A stretch of DNA of 64,000 nt from Gigaspora rosea. Its lineage: Eukaryota; Glomeromycota; Glomeromycetes; Diversisporales; Gigasporaceae. The notes under the pieces are model-generated. The model did not search any database. It was not told the DNA's origin and saw only the letters and a list, made by a program, of their open reading frames with translations. Location: positions 477,346 to 541,345 of the forward strand of contig QKWP01000004.1 in the NCBI GenBank assembly GCA_003550325.1, in the 5' to 3' direction. Every line of letters begins with the position of its first letter. Positions within the stretch are counted from its first letter, which is position 1. The translations under genes and the position numbers were made by a program. Shown piece after piece: positions 23,956 through 35,275 of this stretch.

Positions 23956-25035
23956 CACATGGACAAATATACCAAATTTATGTTTATTATTATAATAGAT
24001 TATTTAAATAATACATATAATACTACAACTTGATAATTTTAATTATATAAAATTTTTTTTTTGTAAATATAAAATTACTTATTTTAATTTACAAAATTAT
24101 TTTTTTACTATTTTATAATAACCATCTTTTTTTATTTCTAATTTGGCAAAATTGCAATTTATTGAGTATTCAAAGAAACCACTTAACTAATTTTAAAAGT
24201 TTTTATAAAAAATAAATATAAAAAAGCCAAAAAAGTACAAATACTTAATATCTTGATCTTTTTATTATATAATAATAAATTTAACTATTTCAAATTAATA
24301 ATTCTTTAATTAGTATAGGAACTTTTTTTAATAATTCCTTGTACCAAAATTTCCAAGAAGACTAATCTACGAAAACTTTGTATATTAGTATATCTAAACA
24401 CAACAAAACTTTATCAAAGCTGCTATCAAATACAAAGTCTATTCACTGTATATTATATAACTGAAATAGAAATAAAAAAGAACAGTAAGCTTATAAATGA
24501 GACATCTTGGCAGACTTTGGTGCTATTAAGAAAAGATGTAGCAGAAAAACTCTAGAGCTTTGTCAAGTTTTATAAATATGAAAATAAAAGTGAACACTTG
24601 GTTTGGTATACTACTTTATATAGTGTAACTCTTTCTCTTCCTCTAGTTTGGTCCTCATTTTTCTGTTACCAATGGTGCTCTCAAAATTTCAACAAAAATA
24701 AGCTTTTTGGCATACCTTCTCCCAAAGATTAGCAGTATTTACTTCATTCAAATTGGGAAGACACCTATCATATTTGAATCAAGGTTATAAATGAATTTTG
24801 AAAACAAAATAAACAATAAATGAAACATAAGATTTTTTAATAAAACTACTTGTGAAACTTCCTAGTAGAATATTCTAGAATATATTTTTTTTATTATATA
24901 TATATTAGATCATATTCTTTGTTTCTGCTTTTTTCATCTTGCCTTTTTTATTTGATTTTTTGTTTAGCTATGTAGCTCTTATTATTTTATTTTCTTTTTT
25001 ATCTTTGTACTTTTTATACCCCTTTTGTATACCGT
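23956..25035. other. Intergenic, AT-rich, no gene seen
   Basis: No frame of interest. It contains decayed sequence with loose resemblance to 53780-54250 (stretches on tubule-like TTTATAAATATGAAAATAAAAG and CTCTAGAGCTTTG), consistent with an old repeat. Confidence 0.4.
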
Positions 25036-26356
25036 AGATTCCTAAAAATAAGCAACGTTTTTTTGGACGATTTTAAGTTCAAAAAATCAGTAGTAGCTTA
25101 TTTTTGGATTATACAAGTTTTTGAAGATTTATGCCCATTAGCAGAGGTAGCTTATTATCAGGTGTTAGTTTTTAAAAAAATTCTCACGCATATCAACTTG
25201 CATGAATAGGTTTTGTACGCATGTATGTACTTAAAAGCCAGAATGTGCATTATTAATTCACTATGCCACATTTAGCACTATATTTAATAAAGCACATGCT
25301 AGCACTTGCTATATACAGAGTATTATCACCTGTAATTTCAATTTTATTATTATTGCCTATTTAATAAGTTATATTTTTTTTAAAATTTTTAATTTTTTTT
25401 CGAATTTTTTATTTTTATTTTTTTTTAAATGTTTATTTATTTTTAATTCTTTTTTTTACTTTTTTTTATTTTTATTTTTTTATTTATTTTTTTTTACGTT
25501 TTTTTATTTTATTCTTTTATTTTATTTTTTTTTTAATTCTTTNNNNNNNNNNNNNNNNNNNNNNNNNNNNNNNNNNNNNNNNNNNNNNNNNNNNNNNNNN
25601 NNNNNNNNNNNNNNNNNNNNNNNNNNNNNNNNNNNNNNNNNNNNNNCAATTCTTTTTTTTAACGTTTTTTTAATAGTTCTTTTTTTTTTAACTTTTTTTT
25701 TTGGTTTTTTTAATTTTTTCTTTATTTGTTTTATTTTAATTTATTTTTTTTTTGATTATTTTAATTTATTTATTTTATTAATTATTTTTATTTTTTGTTT
25801 TTTCAGATTTCTTTTTTAACATAATTTATTATTTAATTTATTATTTTAATTAATTTTTTTATTTTTTATTCTATTTAAATATACTGTAAATTTCATTTTT
25901 TTTACTTTATTATTTTAATTTATTTATTTAATTTTTTAATTTTAGTACGTATCACTACGGAAATCAAGTTAATGTGGGAAGAAGATTTGTATCGCAATAA
26001 AAGCGTAGGAAGGAGATTTGTATTGCAGTAAATATGTACGCACATACGTATGTAAATCCTTGGTTAGGAAATAATAGCATGATATCGTGTCAGTGAAAAA
26101 AAACAAGTTTCTAGTAATGCTTGTTATTTTCGAGAAAATAGTAAATTACTAGAAACTTGTTTATCCACTAATAAAGATTGTATGATTATATATTGCATAG
26201 ATTTGTGAGGTAGCTTATTTTCAGAATAAAAAATTTTACTATAGGTTTGGTTTGAAAAGGCGAGGTAGCTTATTTTCGGATCATAAATGATTTTAAGTTT
26301 TTTGTTCAAAAACGGGTGCTAGCTTATTTTCAGAGTAGCTTATTTTCGAAAATCTA
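25036..26356. mobile_element. TIR element with (G)TAGCTTATTTTC motifs, containing an assembly gap
   Basis: The left end TAGATTCCTAAAAATAAGC matches the reverse complement of the right end, TAGATTTTCGAAAATAAGC. Subterminal GTAGCTTATTTTC motifs recur four or more times on the right side. The interior is T-rich low complexity around 104 Ns. A shorter relative lies at 57671-57981, and a half copy near 51340. No TSD assigned. Confidence 0.5.
25543..25646. other. Assembly gap (104 N)
   Basis: A run of N within extremely T-rich sequence (TTTTTATT repeats on both sides), probably an assembly or sequencing failure at low complexity. Confidence 0.99.
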
Positions 26357-26603
26357 TAATAAACCTTTTAACCTAACCCTAACCTAAAAGCTTTCACAAT
26401 AATTTGTTTATTTTTTTTAAAAAATAATGATTTACAAATTTAGCCAATCAAATTAGAGTGCGATATATAAACACATTGCAGGGTACGAGATATATATTTA
26501 TTCAATTTTATTAATAAAATTATACATATTTCTATAAATCTTTAAATTTTACTAATTGATTCTAACTTTGTAATTAGGCAAATATGCATATATATTATAA
26601 ATC

Positions 26604-26780
26604 TTGAACATGTTCATGAACCTTGAACTGAACCTGAACTGAACTTATTTTAAGTTCAGGTTCAGTTCATATTCAATAATTTTAAATTCAGGTTCAGGTT
26701 CAAATTTAAAAATTTTTTCAAGTTCAGGTTCAGGTTCATTGAACCTGAACCTGAACTTTTATTAAACTGAACTGAACTTC
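26604..26780. repeat. GAACCTGAACTGAAC self-complementary repeat cluster
   Basis: Hexamer-like AGGTTC/GAACCT units are arranged in blocks on opposite strands, so the region can fold back on itself repeatedly. No TSD or ORF seen. Confidence 0.65.
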
Positions 26781-28570
26781 GAAACCCTAGTATAAGTACA
26801 TAATATATAGGTGAGAACCTACTCTACTACAAGTTCATGAGAATTGTATAAGCAAAAGCTCATTTATCATTTTACAGAGTTTTCAAAAGTTTTAAAAATA
26901 TGCAAATTAATTTATTTTTATAAATAAATGTTTTTCTATTCCATTTTTTTAAAATAAAGCATATATACTAGTTAAAGAATATTATTACTAACTTTTACAA
27001 AACTTTATTTACTATTAGGAAGTTGTTAAATATCACAGGTTGCTATATTGCAGATTAATATAATTGGCCAATTAGATCACAGGATCTTGTATAACAAAAT
27101 GAAAAATTTTAAATAATATGAAATTTCATTAAATAAACTAGTCTTGGGCTTCTAATTAAAGTTTTTAGCACTTAATTTTGCATATATATATGCACTTTCT
27201 AATCTAATATTAATACTAGTTCAGATCCTAACTCTATCTAATAATCATTTTAATTTTTTTTTAAATATTAACCTGTGATATCGCAACCTGCTAAATTTAT
27301 CAAAATTCTATTATTATTATTATTATATTATGATAGTTTGAAAATTTTCATATTTATATTTAACAAAACTAAATATTCAATAATAATGCTAAAAAGATCA
27401 CTATATAAAATACAGAAAATTAATATTTAGGCCATGTAAAGTTAATTAAAGGTAGAGTTAAATTGTATCGTTGATCATATACAAAATGTGGCTAAATTTT
27501 TGGTACTACCTGATCATCATTGTTGTGTTCTTGGAATATTCTAAAATATTACTGCATAAAATTTTCAATATTACATATTATGTGAGATACACTAGTAGTA
27601 CACCTGTACACACAAGTATTTTTGTTAAATACATATATATATTTTTTTTATAATGATACATATAAATTATAATAATTTTAATAATTTTACAAAAATTATT
27701 TTTATCTAGAACAAACTGTAGCAATATGTATAATAAATATGTTCTAGAATACAAATAAGATTTCAAAATAATCAGCATACTACATAAAAGTTTTACCTGA
27801 AAATTTGTGTGGCACCCGAAAATTTGTAATTAACTTTTAATAGTTTTTTTACTAGCTATTTATAACTTTTTATATAATTTTTATAATCACATTGTCCAAT
27901 ATTTATATATTGTGGCTTTTTTTTTTTAATATATATATAAATATTATAAGCAAAATGACGTCTTATTGTATTTTATTTTATATAAAAAAATTTAGCAATG
28001 ATATACATTAATTTTTCTATTATGTTAACTTTACTTTTAATTGGTTCTTGTAACATGGTTGGGTCAAATTTTGAACTTTTTTTTATAGCTGTTCTCATAA
28101 ATTCTAAGATAACTGATAGAAATTATTTCGGCGAATTCAATAAGTTTTTGAATTTGATGTTATCTGAACTGGATTTTAGCATTACAGTAATTCGATAACA
28201 TTTACCAATCAATTTTTATTAGTTTTTTCAGAATTTATGAGAATATATGTTTTAATAACCAAGTGAGTTTTGAAAAAAAATTTAAAAAATTTTATATTTT
28301 GTAATATATAAAATTTAAAAACAAAAGCTGGCAAGCTGGGTCTATTTAAAATTTTTATATTATGAGAACCAATAAATTAAATTTGCGCAGCCTTATCTAA
28401 AGCTTGTTTTTTTATTTTTTTTAGACATGATATACTGTATATAAGGGTATATTTGCTAGACAAATCGAACAAACTCAAAACTCAAAAAAAAATAATTGTT
28501 ATTTACAAAAAATTAAATCAAACAAATAATCTTAATATTTTGCAAATATATTATATATATAGTGCGTCTA

Positions 28571-28726
28571 GAGATGGGCAAAATACAAAATTTTCATTTT
28601 TGCATGCATATGCGCATGCATTTTTTGCATGCATGCATGTATGTTTTGACCAAAGTTATGATTTAATTTCTTAATGCTGGCCAGAATTAATTGCATGCAT
28701 GCAGTCATGCGCATGGTGCCCATCTC
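28571..28726. mobile_element. GCATGC-rich MITE, intact (TA TSD)
   Basis: TIR GAGATGGGCA at the left pairs with TGCCCATCTC at the right, and both are bordered by TA (28569-28570 and 28727-28728). At 156 bp it is dominated by GCATGCATGC and GCGCATGC alternations and can fold into a hairpin. A truncated copy is at 22960-23095. Confidence 0.75.
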
Positions 28727-29236
28727 TAAGTGCACCAAGTCACTTCTTATCAAAAATCACATATATTTTAATAAATCTATAAAATTTTAAATTTTAAATT
28801 TTTTTAAAAAATGTAACCGATAAAAACTATTGTTTTTCATTAGTACTATTCAAATTATCAGTTAGAATATTTAAAAAAGTTTATAAAATTATACAGTATG
28901 TGTTTAAAGCTATTATGCTTTAAAATTTTGGCATTTAATACAGTATAAAAAAATTAAAAATTTTTTTTTATATTTTTTTATCCAATCAGAATTAGTATAT
29001 AACGCATTCTGATTGGCTAAAAAGCATTTATATATACACAAATTTGGAGGTCGTCTAAAGCCAAGTGCGCTCACATAATAGAAAGCCAATCAAATCATAA
29101 AATTTGATCTTTAGGGATCAGCCTGACAAGGAATTATTAACAAAATTTTTGAGAAATTAGTTTGACCAGAGTTTGAGATTTGGGCGTGGACAAACCCAAA
29201 CTATAATAGTTTGGGATTTGGGCGGCAACTATATAA

Positions 29237-29620
29237 GGGAGGTGAGAGTATTGTAGATAGAGATATTGTGGTCAAGTGAAAAATATCTTGTGATTTAGTA
29301 AGGGTAGTGATAGATATTATGTAATATTTTAGGGGGGGAGGGGAATCTCTGAAATTTTACGTTAAATATAGAAGTTCATAATAGCCAATCAAATTGCTCT
29401 TATGTAGGGAGGAGGGGGTAGGAGGTATAGTAAAATTATATTACGTAATATATGTCATCACCCTAATTAGAATTATGTAGATGATTTTTCACCATTCGAT
29501 TCGCCTCAAAGAGACAAATCAAATTGTGCAAAAATCATTCAGTTCTAATTACTGGATCACAAGATATTTTCACTTAATCACAATATCCTCCTTCCTGTTT
29601 ACAATACTCCCATCTCTCTT
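29237..29620. mobile_element. TIR element (GGGAGGTGAGAGTATTGTA) with a nested PIF-like MITE
   Basis: The left end GGGAGGTGAGAGTATTGTAG pairs with the reverse complement of TACAATACTCCCATCTCT, and the similarity continues inwards through ATATTGTGGTCAAGTGAAAA. It resembles the TGGGTATTGTGG element at 58930. A smaller TIR element has inserted inside (29302-29463). Confidence 0.55.
29302..29463. mobile_element. PIF-like MITE, GGGTGNTGACAT family (TAA TSD)
   Basis: TIRs GGGTAGTGATAGATATTATG and GGGTGATGACATATATTACG are flanked by TAA (29299-29301 and 29464-29466). The interior has G-runs and a CCAATCAAATTG motif. The same family is at 44927-45088. Confidence 0.65.
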
Positions 29621-29825
29621 ATTATAGTTTAAAATTTTATATTTGTATTTTACCGATGAGTCAAAAAGAGAAAGATGCGAAAAATATAAAAAAAAACAAT
29701 AGTCTATATCTATCTTGAACCACTAACAAAAATGTCATATGTACCTAAAAACAACATTAACCTAATGCAGTAATGTCAATGAATAAATATGTCTGTGATT
29801 TGCCTTGCTTTAAGAACTACCCAGC

Positions 29826-31027
29826 ATCGCCGTCAAAATTTCACTATCACGTGATTTTTGGCCAATAAAACAACAATATCAGGTATAACATAACACAAAG
29901 CAGAAGATCAAAACAAAACGTTCACTTTTTCAAAAATCACCTATTTCCCTAAAATTTGCATAAGAAACCACCTTTCGAGCCCTAACAAAAAAATTCCTTG
30001 AGCAATTTTACTATACATCTTGCTAACTTCAAGCCCTATAAGGACTCTAACCCTAACTTAAACGAACTTGAAGTTTTTGGAGAAACTTAACCTATACCCT
30101 GGGGTATAGGGTCTTATCCTGTGTCTGTCATGTGACTATGTTTATAAAATTAAATAAACTGATCAACATAGAATCGCGTGTTATCTGTCGTTGTTTTCGT
30201 AGTGCCTTTGTTGCTTTCATCGTCATTGTGCGGTGTTTTTTTTTTTTGTGTTTTGATTGTCATTCTTGTAGTGCTTTTGTCACTCTTTTGTAGTGCTTTT
30301 TTCGTCGTTTGGTGTTTTTGGTCGTCGTTTGGTGGTGCCTTTGGTTGTCGTTTGGTGCCTTTGGTCGCCGGTTGATGCCTTTGGTTGTCGTTTGGTAGTG
30401 CCTTTGGTTGTGCTTTTGGTCGTACTTACGTTGTAGTTTGGTGGTATTTCTGGTCATAGTTTGGTAGTGCTTTTGGTCGTAGTTTGGTGGTGCTTTTGGT
30501 CGTCGTTTGTTGGTGCTTTTGGTCGTCACTTGTTGGTGCTTAGATCGTCGTTGGGTGGTGTTTTTGATCGTCGTTTGGCGGTGCCTTTGGTCGTCGTTTA
30601 GTGGTGCTTTACGTTGTTTGGTGGTGCTTTTGGTTGTAGATTGGTGGTGCTTTGATCGTCATTTGGTGATGGTTTTGGTCGTTATTTTTGGTGGTACTTT
30701 CGTTGTTGCTTGATATTTTTGATTGGTGTTTTTGGTCATTTGTCTTGCTATGCTTTTTGTCGTTGATTTTGATTTTTTTATTTTTATTTTTTTTTGTAAT
30801 TTTTGCTACTTGTATTTTTTTTTTTTAATAATAAATTATCTTTAATACACATAAAAAAAAAAAAAAACTTATGAATTCTTTTAAATTTGGACCAATCATA
30901 TTTGGGCAGTACAGGATAAAAACTTATACCTCCCGGGCATAGGATAAAAGCCTCTACTCCGGGTACAGGATAAGGACGCTCAAATTTTTTGGGCACGGTC
31001 ACGTGATAGTGAAAAAGTGACGGCGAT
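29826..31027. mobile_element. MULE-like TIR element carrying a minisatellite
   Basis: The left end ATCGCCGTCAAAATTTCACT followed by ATCACGTGA pairs with the reverse complement of TCACGTGATAGTGAAAAAGT and GACGGCGAT at the right. ACTATCACGTGAT is also the core of the TIRs of the 34731-40525 MULE, so it is probably a non-autonomous relative. The interior has a dispersed CCCTAA-containing repeat (29875-30060) and a GTCGTTTGGTGGTGC minisatellite. TSD not resolved. Confidence 0.5.
30230..30730. repeat. G/T-rich minisatellite, GTCGTTTGGTGGTGCTTTTG units
   Basis: About twenty units of roughly 20-30 bp vary around TTTGGTCGTCGTTTGGTGGTGC. It is strand-asymmetric (G and T on plus). The open frames on both strands here (for example 30260-30529 minus and 30507-30713 plus) are consequences of the repeat and are not genes. 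Confidence 0.8.
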
Positions 31028-31366
31028 CCCCGAATTTTTTCAACAGAATGAAAAAACAATAACGATAAACTTTCAATATTTAATAATAAGACAATTCTAT
31101 TATCTTAGAGTTTTATATTTTGACTAATAGTCAGATTATTTCGGCATAATCGAGCATCGGGTTACATGCCTATTGAGACAAACCATCTTATTGAAGACGT
31201 CTAAATTAAAGATAATTGATACAGATTTTTATACAGAAGTATATGAATAAGTTTCGTTGCCATATTATAGTAGTTATCATTTTGATAAATAAAAGATCAA
31301 GGAATAGTCGGAATGAAATGATTATAATATTAATCTCACAGACAATTATTGGGCCTATTTTGTTTG

Positions 31367-31521
31367 AAGTGCGTCAGGGATACGTCGAGTGTAACTTGAG
31401 TTGCATAAGAGAACATCTTTCTGCCTCGCGGATACAAAGTAAAATTTCAATTACATATATTTTACTTTGTATCCGCAAGGCTCTCCGTGCAAGTTACACT
31501 CGACGTACCCCTGACGCACTT
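31367..31521. mobile_element. Near-perfect foldback (hairpin) element
   Basis: Arms AAGTGCGTCAGGGATACGTC and its partner GACGTACCCCTGACGCACTT enclose GAGTGTAACTTG/CAAGTTACACTC. A second inner stem (CGGATACAAAGTAAAAT/ATTTTACTTTGTATCCG) closes on a short AT loop. The arms are nearly identical, suggesting recent mobility or conserved folding. No clear TSD. Confidence 0.7.
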
Positions 31522-31588
31522 TCGACGCACTAAACCAAGTAGGACAGGGCTTGATCCAGGAAGAAGAGTTTATTCACAGTTGTCAATA

Positions 31589-31789
31589 CAGAGTGTCCAG
31601 CTATTTCTAGCATCTAAAATAGCACTAGTGATATCACGAAAACGATCAAACTAAACTTGATAAATTTTTCTTATTTTTATTCTATAAACATAAAATCATT
31701 AAAATAAAACAATTCCGGTCGAATTTGGTTATGTGGTTATCGTAAGATCACTCCTGCTATTTTAGATGCTAGAAATAGCTGGACAATGA
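31589..31789. mobile_element. TIR MITE (TGTCCAGCTATTTCTAGCAT)
   Basis: TGTCCAGCTATTTCTAGCAT and the following CTAAAATAGCA occur as inverted copies at both ends. TA dinucleotides border the outer ends (31587-31588 and 31790-31791), compatible with a Tc1/mariner-type MITE. Confidence 0.6.
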
Positions 31790-32893
31790 TAAGAAATGGT
31801 TGTACAATATAATACAGTACTAAACAATATCGAGACATGGCAAGATTTGTAAAATCATCGGAAACCAAAGAGATGGTAGGTGAAGGTATCATTTTATACT
31901 TGGCATTTTTTTTTCTTTCTATTACGTGACATTGATTAGTTTCCAATGATTAGGCTCAAAATATAAATAACATTCCTACTTCACGAACTTTATCTAAAGA
32001 AGCTCAATATGTTAAACATTTGTAGCAATACATGGTCGGATTATAGTGAGAAATTGCTTACATTAGCTCTCAATAGCTATAGATAGGTTGTTTAAGAGAG
32101 TAAGTTGTGAATAATTTATCCCAATAGCACATATAGGGTGAAGGTTGATGTGGTTGATATGTATTGTACTGTAGTATTCTTGTACTAACCTAAATCTATT
32201 ATCGTTATAGAGTTAAAGTTTGATAATCCGTTTTTGTAACATACATAAAAATCATGATGTTATCGCAAGACTGTGTTTCAATTCTTTATGCCATAGTATC
32301 CGTATTTATCTATCCTATTTTCTTAATCACAGGTTAGTATGATTTACTGTTTCCAAATAACAACAGATAACGCTAACGATAACAACGAAAATTTTTTTTT
32401 GTTTATTGTGCATAAAAACAGTTGAATAAAATGTACAGAAAGTAATTATCGACAATAACTTATTGATCATTCAAAAATTTGTTGTACATTTTAGGGAATT
32501 TTTATGAAAAATAACGAAGAATTTTCATTTAACCAAAATACGAATAGCACATTTTTTTGATGATTTAAAAAATGCATTCAACTCCTTCTTTAAAGTAATT
32601 AAACAATGAAGTTTTAATTTTAGTGACTCCGTGACCTAAAGGGTTATCTTTCAATATATAGAAAGTATAAAAGTTTTACATTACTGTTGTTTAACAAAGA
32701 AGCCAAATTACGAAATTGGTAGAATTCCGGATTGGTATTCCGTGCTTTCAATAACATAAGTAAATACACTTTATCAGGAATCAGTGATATGATCAGTTTA
32801 ATCGATATATAAATATAAAGGCAAGTACAAAATTGTCATTATTTGCCTTTAAACGGTATTCCGGTGAATTTTTTGTGTTTGAATTGAAGAGTG

Positions 32894-32902
32894 TATATAA
32901 AA
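32894..32902 (+). promoter_or_regulatory. TATA-like motif upstream of the ubiquitin fusion gene
   Basis: TATATAAAA lies about 120 bp before the ATG at 33021. A second TATATAAATA is at 32806. Position only; use inferred. Confidence 0.3.
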
Positions 32903-33020
32903 AAGTAAGACTTGTCAATAAAACAATAAAAAATTGTATAATTATATAATTTACAATTTCATTTTAAACGAATTTTCAATTCATTACTTCATTACCGTAA
33001 TTTAGCCAATATTAAACGCA

Positions 33021-34100
33021 ATGTCTAACACTGCCCTTCTCGCCTCGGCACTTAGTGTGGTTACAAACCAAACCATTTTACCTTATGATGAATATTTGAG
33101 AAAAAAAGATGATATGTCTTTCTTATTCCAAATGTTGAATTCAGATGCTCTTCATCAATCTCATTTAGTTGGTGGAATCGTTTCAACAAATGAAGCCGAT
33201 TTGGTCGACGTTCAGGTTGAAGATGACGATGATGATGTTGATGATACCATGCAGATCTTTGTTAGATCTTTAAGTGGCAAAGTCTTGACTATTAATTGTA
33301 AATCTGGCTCTACCATCGACAAAATTAAACACAAAATTCAAGCAAAGGAAGGAATTCCACTAGATCAACAGCGACTTGTTTTTGCTGGCAAGCAACTCGA
33401 TGGTGCTTATAAACTTAGTGATTATAACATCTTCAAAGACTCTACACTTCATCTTATACTCCGTCTTCGTGGTGGCGGTGGTGCTTTAAATTACTTTCTT
33501 CATCCTGACCACCTTGACCCTATGTATGATTTTGATTTCACAAATGTCACAGATACCGGTATTGCTTTCTTTAGAGGTCAATTTCAATATAGACGTCCTA
33601 TAGGATGGAACCGAATCGCTTTAAAGGTGCGTAATAAGTATGAAAATGACAATACATGGCTCGGTGGAACAAATCGACAACTCCGCCATCATTCTGAACC
33701 AGATGAATGGCCTGTCTCCTATCATGGAACCGCAAAATGTGGTAGTAGATCGATTGCCGAAGATGGTTACAACTTGAGCAGGGGAAAACAATTCCTTTAC
33801 TCTCAAGGCATCTATACTACTCCAGATGTCAATGTTGCCGAACGTTATGCTGAAAAATTTACTCATAATGGAGCCCAATATCGTATATTGTTTCAAAATC
33901 GTGTTAATCCAGCGACCTTATCAATTCTTTCGGCTGCAGAGACTGGTTGCGGAGAGTATTGGATCTCTCCTAAAGGATCTGGTAAGTAATAGATTCCGTA
34001 TACATTTTAAATTTTATATTGATTTTATGTGTTTAATTTTTTTGTATAATTGACAGATGTTCGGCCATATGGAATTATTATCAAGAGAGATTCTTCTTAA
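33021..34100 (+). CDS. Ubiquitin fused to an ADP-ribosyltransferase-like domain (two exons)
   Basis: Exon 1 is 33021-33981; the 75-bp intron (GTAAGT...TTGACAG) is followed by exon 2 at 34057-34100, giving 334 aa. Residues 1-76 are an extension ending in an acidic run ([10 protein letters not shown]). Residues 77-152 align along their whole length with ubiquitin. Lys11, 27, 29, 33, 48 and 63, Leu8, Arg42, Arg72 and the C-terminal LRLRGG are kept; Lys6 is Arg and Ile44 is Val. Two more glycines follow (GG/GG), so the canonical cleavage point is internal. The remaining ~180 residues contain YHGT (His235), SQGIYTTP (Tyr265) followed by [10 protein letters not shown], and CGEYWISP (Glu312), a spacing that matches the H-Y-E core of PARP/diphtheria-type ART folds. 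The ART assignment is by motif only. The short exon 2 ([13 protein letters not shown]) completes the last strand. Role unknown: ubiquitin-linked ADP-ribosylation or a DUB-released enzyme are inferences. Confidence 0.8.
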
Positions 34101-34730
34101 AATTTATAACATTTTGATGCTATTTTGATGCTGGCTTTGAATAAGGATGATTCTATTTGGTCTTATGCTTTCTATTTATCATGCTTGAAATTTGTACATT
34201 AATTATTTGGAAAGCAAGTGTATTTTAAAATTTTTTTCATTATTGTCGCACCATTTTTATTTATATATTTATTTATATTGATGTGTAAACCATTTTATAA
34301 AAAAATCGCCGTATTTGTTGCTTTACATTGGTGACTCGAATTATAGACTTGTGATAAAGTCTTGATTTCGAAATACAAACTTTAAAATCAATGAAAATAA
34401 ATAGTCACTATGCAACTTAAGGAAATGTTAGGATCTGTGTTGAATTATATCCACTTTTTTCTCCAAACTTTTCTTACTCTAATAAATTATGAGACTTTGG
34501 GAGCTTAGAATTTCTCAACAGATTCGTCTTAACAATATCTTGTTAGTCATCCATTGATATACATATATGCTATCTTTTACCACAGGACTATTTAAATATA
34601 AACTAATTTTCATCTATATTTGTGGAATAACAAGGTTTTTTAAAACATAAGTTGATTGCTAGTAATAGAAGTATTACTAATTTCTGGTATATATATGTTT
34701 GCTTCAGGATTTACTAAATTAGGGGATCCG
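34101..34730. other. 3' flank of the ubiquitin fusion gene
   Basis: Unique-looking AT-rich sequence between the gene and the left TIR of the MULE. No gene or element seen. Confidence 0.5.
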
Positions 34731-35275
34731 AGGTACTATCACGTGATCCGGCGATCATCGGCGTCCTGCCAGCCGGCCTCCGGAGCCAATTTTATCACGT
34801 GATAAAGCAATCACCTGAAAATCACGTCAGGTGATTCTAACGGAGAGACGGCCCTGTTTGGTTGATTCAATCGTAAGCAAACATTAATTGCAATAAATTG
34901 CAATTTCTTTGAACTACTGTAATTATTGCGGGTTGCGAAAATGTGAAATTTGCTAGTCAAAAAATAAAAAAAAAGAAATTGATGATTTTATCGATTTCTT
35001 TTTTTTTTTTGATCACATAATTAATTGGTGGCGCAGGTAATTTTTCTGGTAAAAAGAGTGCCGGGAATAAAATTTATTTAGCGGAAAAATATTTATTACG
35101 TAAATATGACAAATTTTCGGTAGGTCTAAGTAAAATTTTATTTATTTTTTTTCATTAAAAGTTTTTGCTAACTATAAAATTCTCTTTTCTATTTCTGAAA
35201 AACGGAATTTAAACAAAATTTTAATTTTTGAATAAATTCAACCTTCTTGTTTTCATTACCATTTTTCTCTATACT

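Larger units (their letters stand above)
26357..29236. other. Intergenic, AT-rich, mostly decayed repeats
   Basis: No supported gene; small frames at 27471-27653, 27998-28198 and 28453-28674 lack motifs. It contains the GAACCT cluster, a repeat shared with 20760-20900 (around 27065-27200) and the intact GCATGC MITE at 28571. Confidence 0.5.
31028..33020. other. Intergenic upstream of the ubiquitin fusion gene, with two MITEs
   Basis: Holds a foldback element (31367-31521) and a TIR element (31589-31789). From about 31990 to 33020 the sequence is unique-looking AT-rich DNA, presumably the promoter and 5' UTR of the gene at 33021. No other gene seen. Confidence 0.55.

Noticed and set aside
30178-30713. 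Frames of 65-89 codons on both strands
   Set aside because: Produced by the G/T minisatellite.
33621-33896. 91-codon minus-strand frame inside the ubiquitin-ART gene
   Set aside because: Shadow of a coding exon with clear domains on the plus strand.
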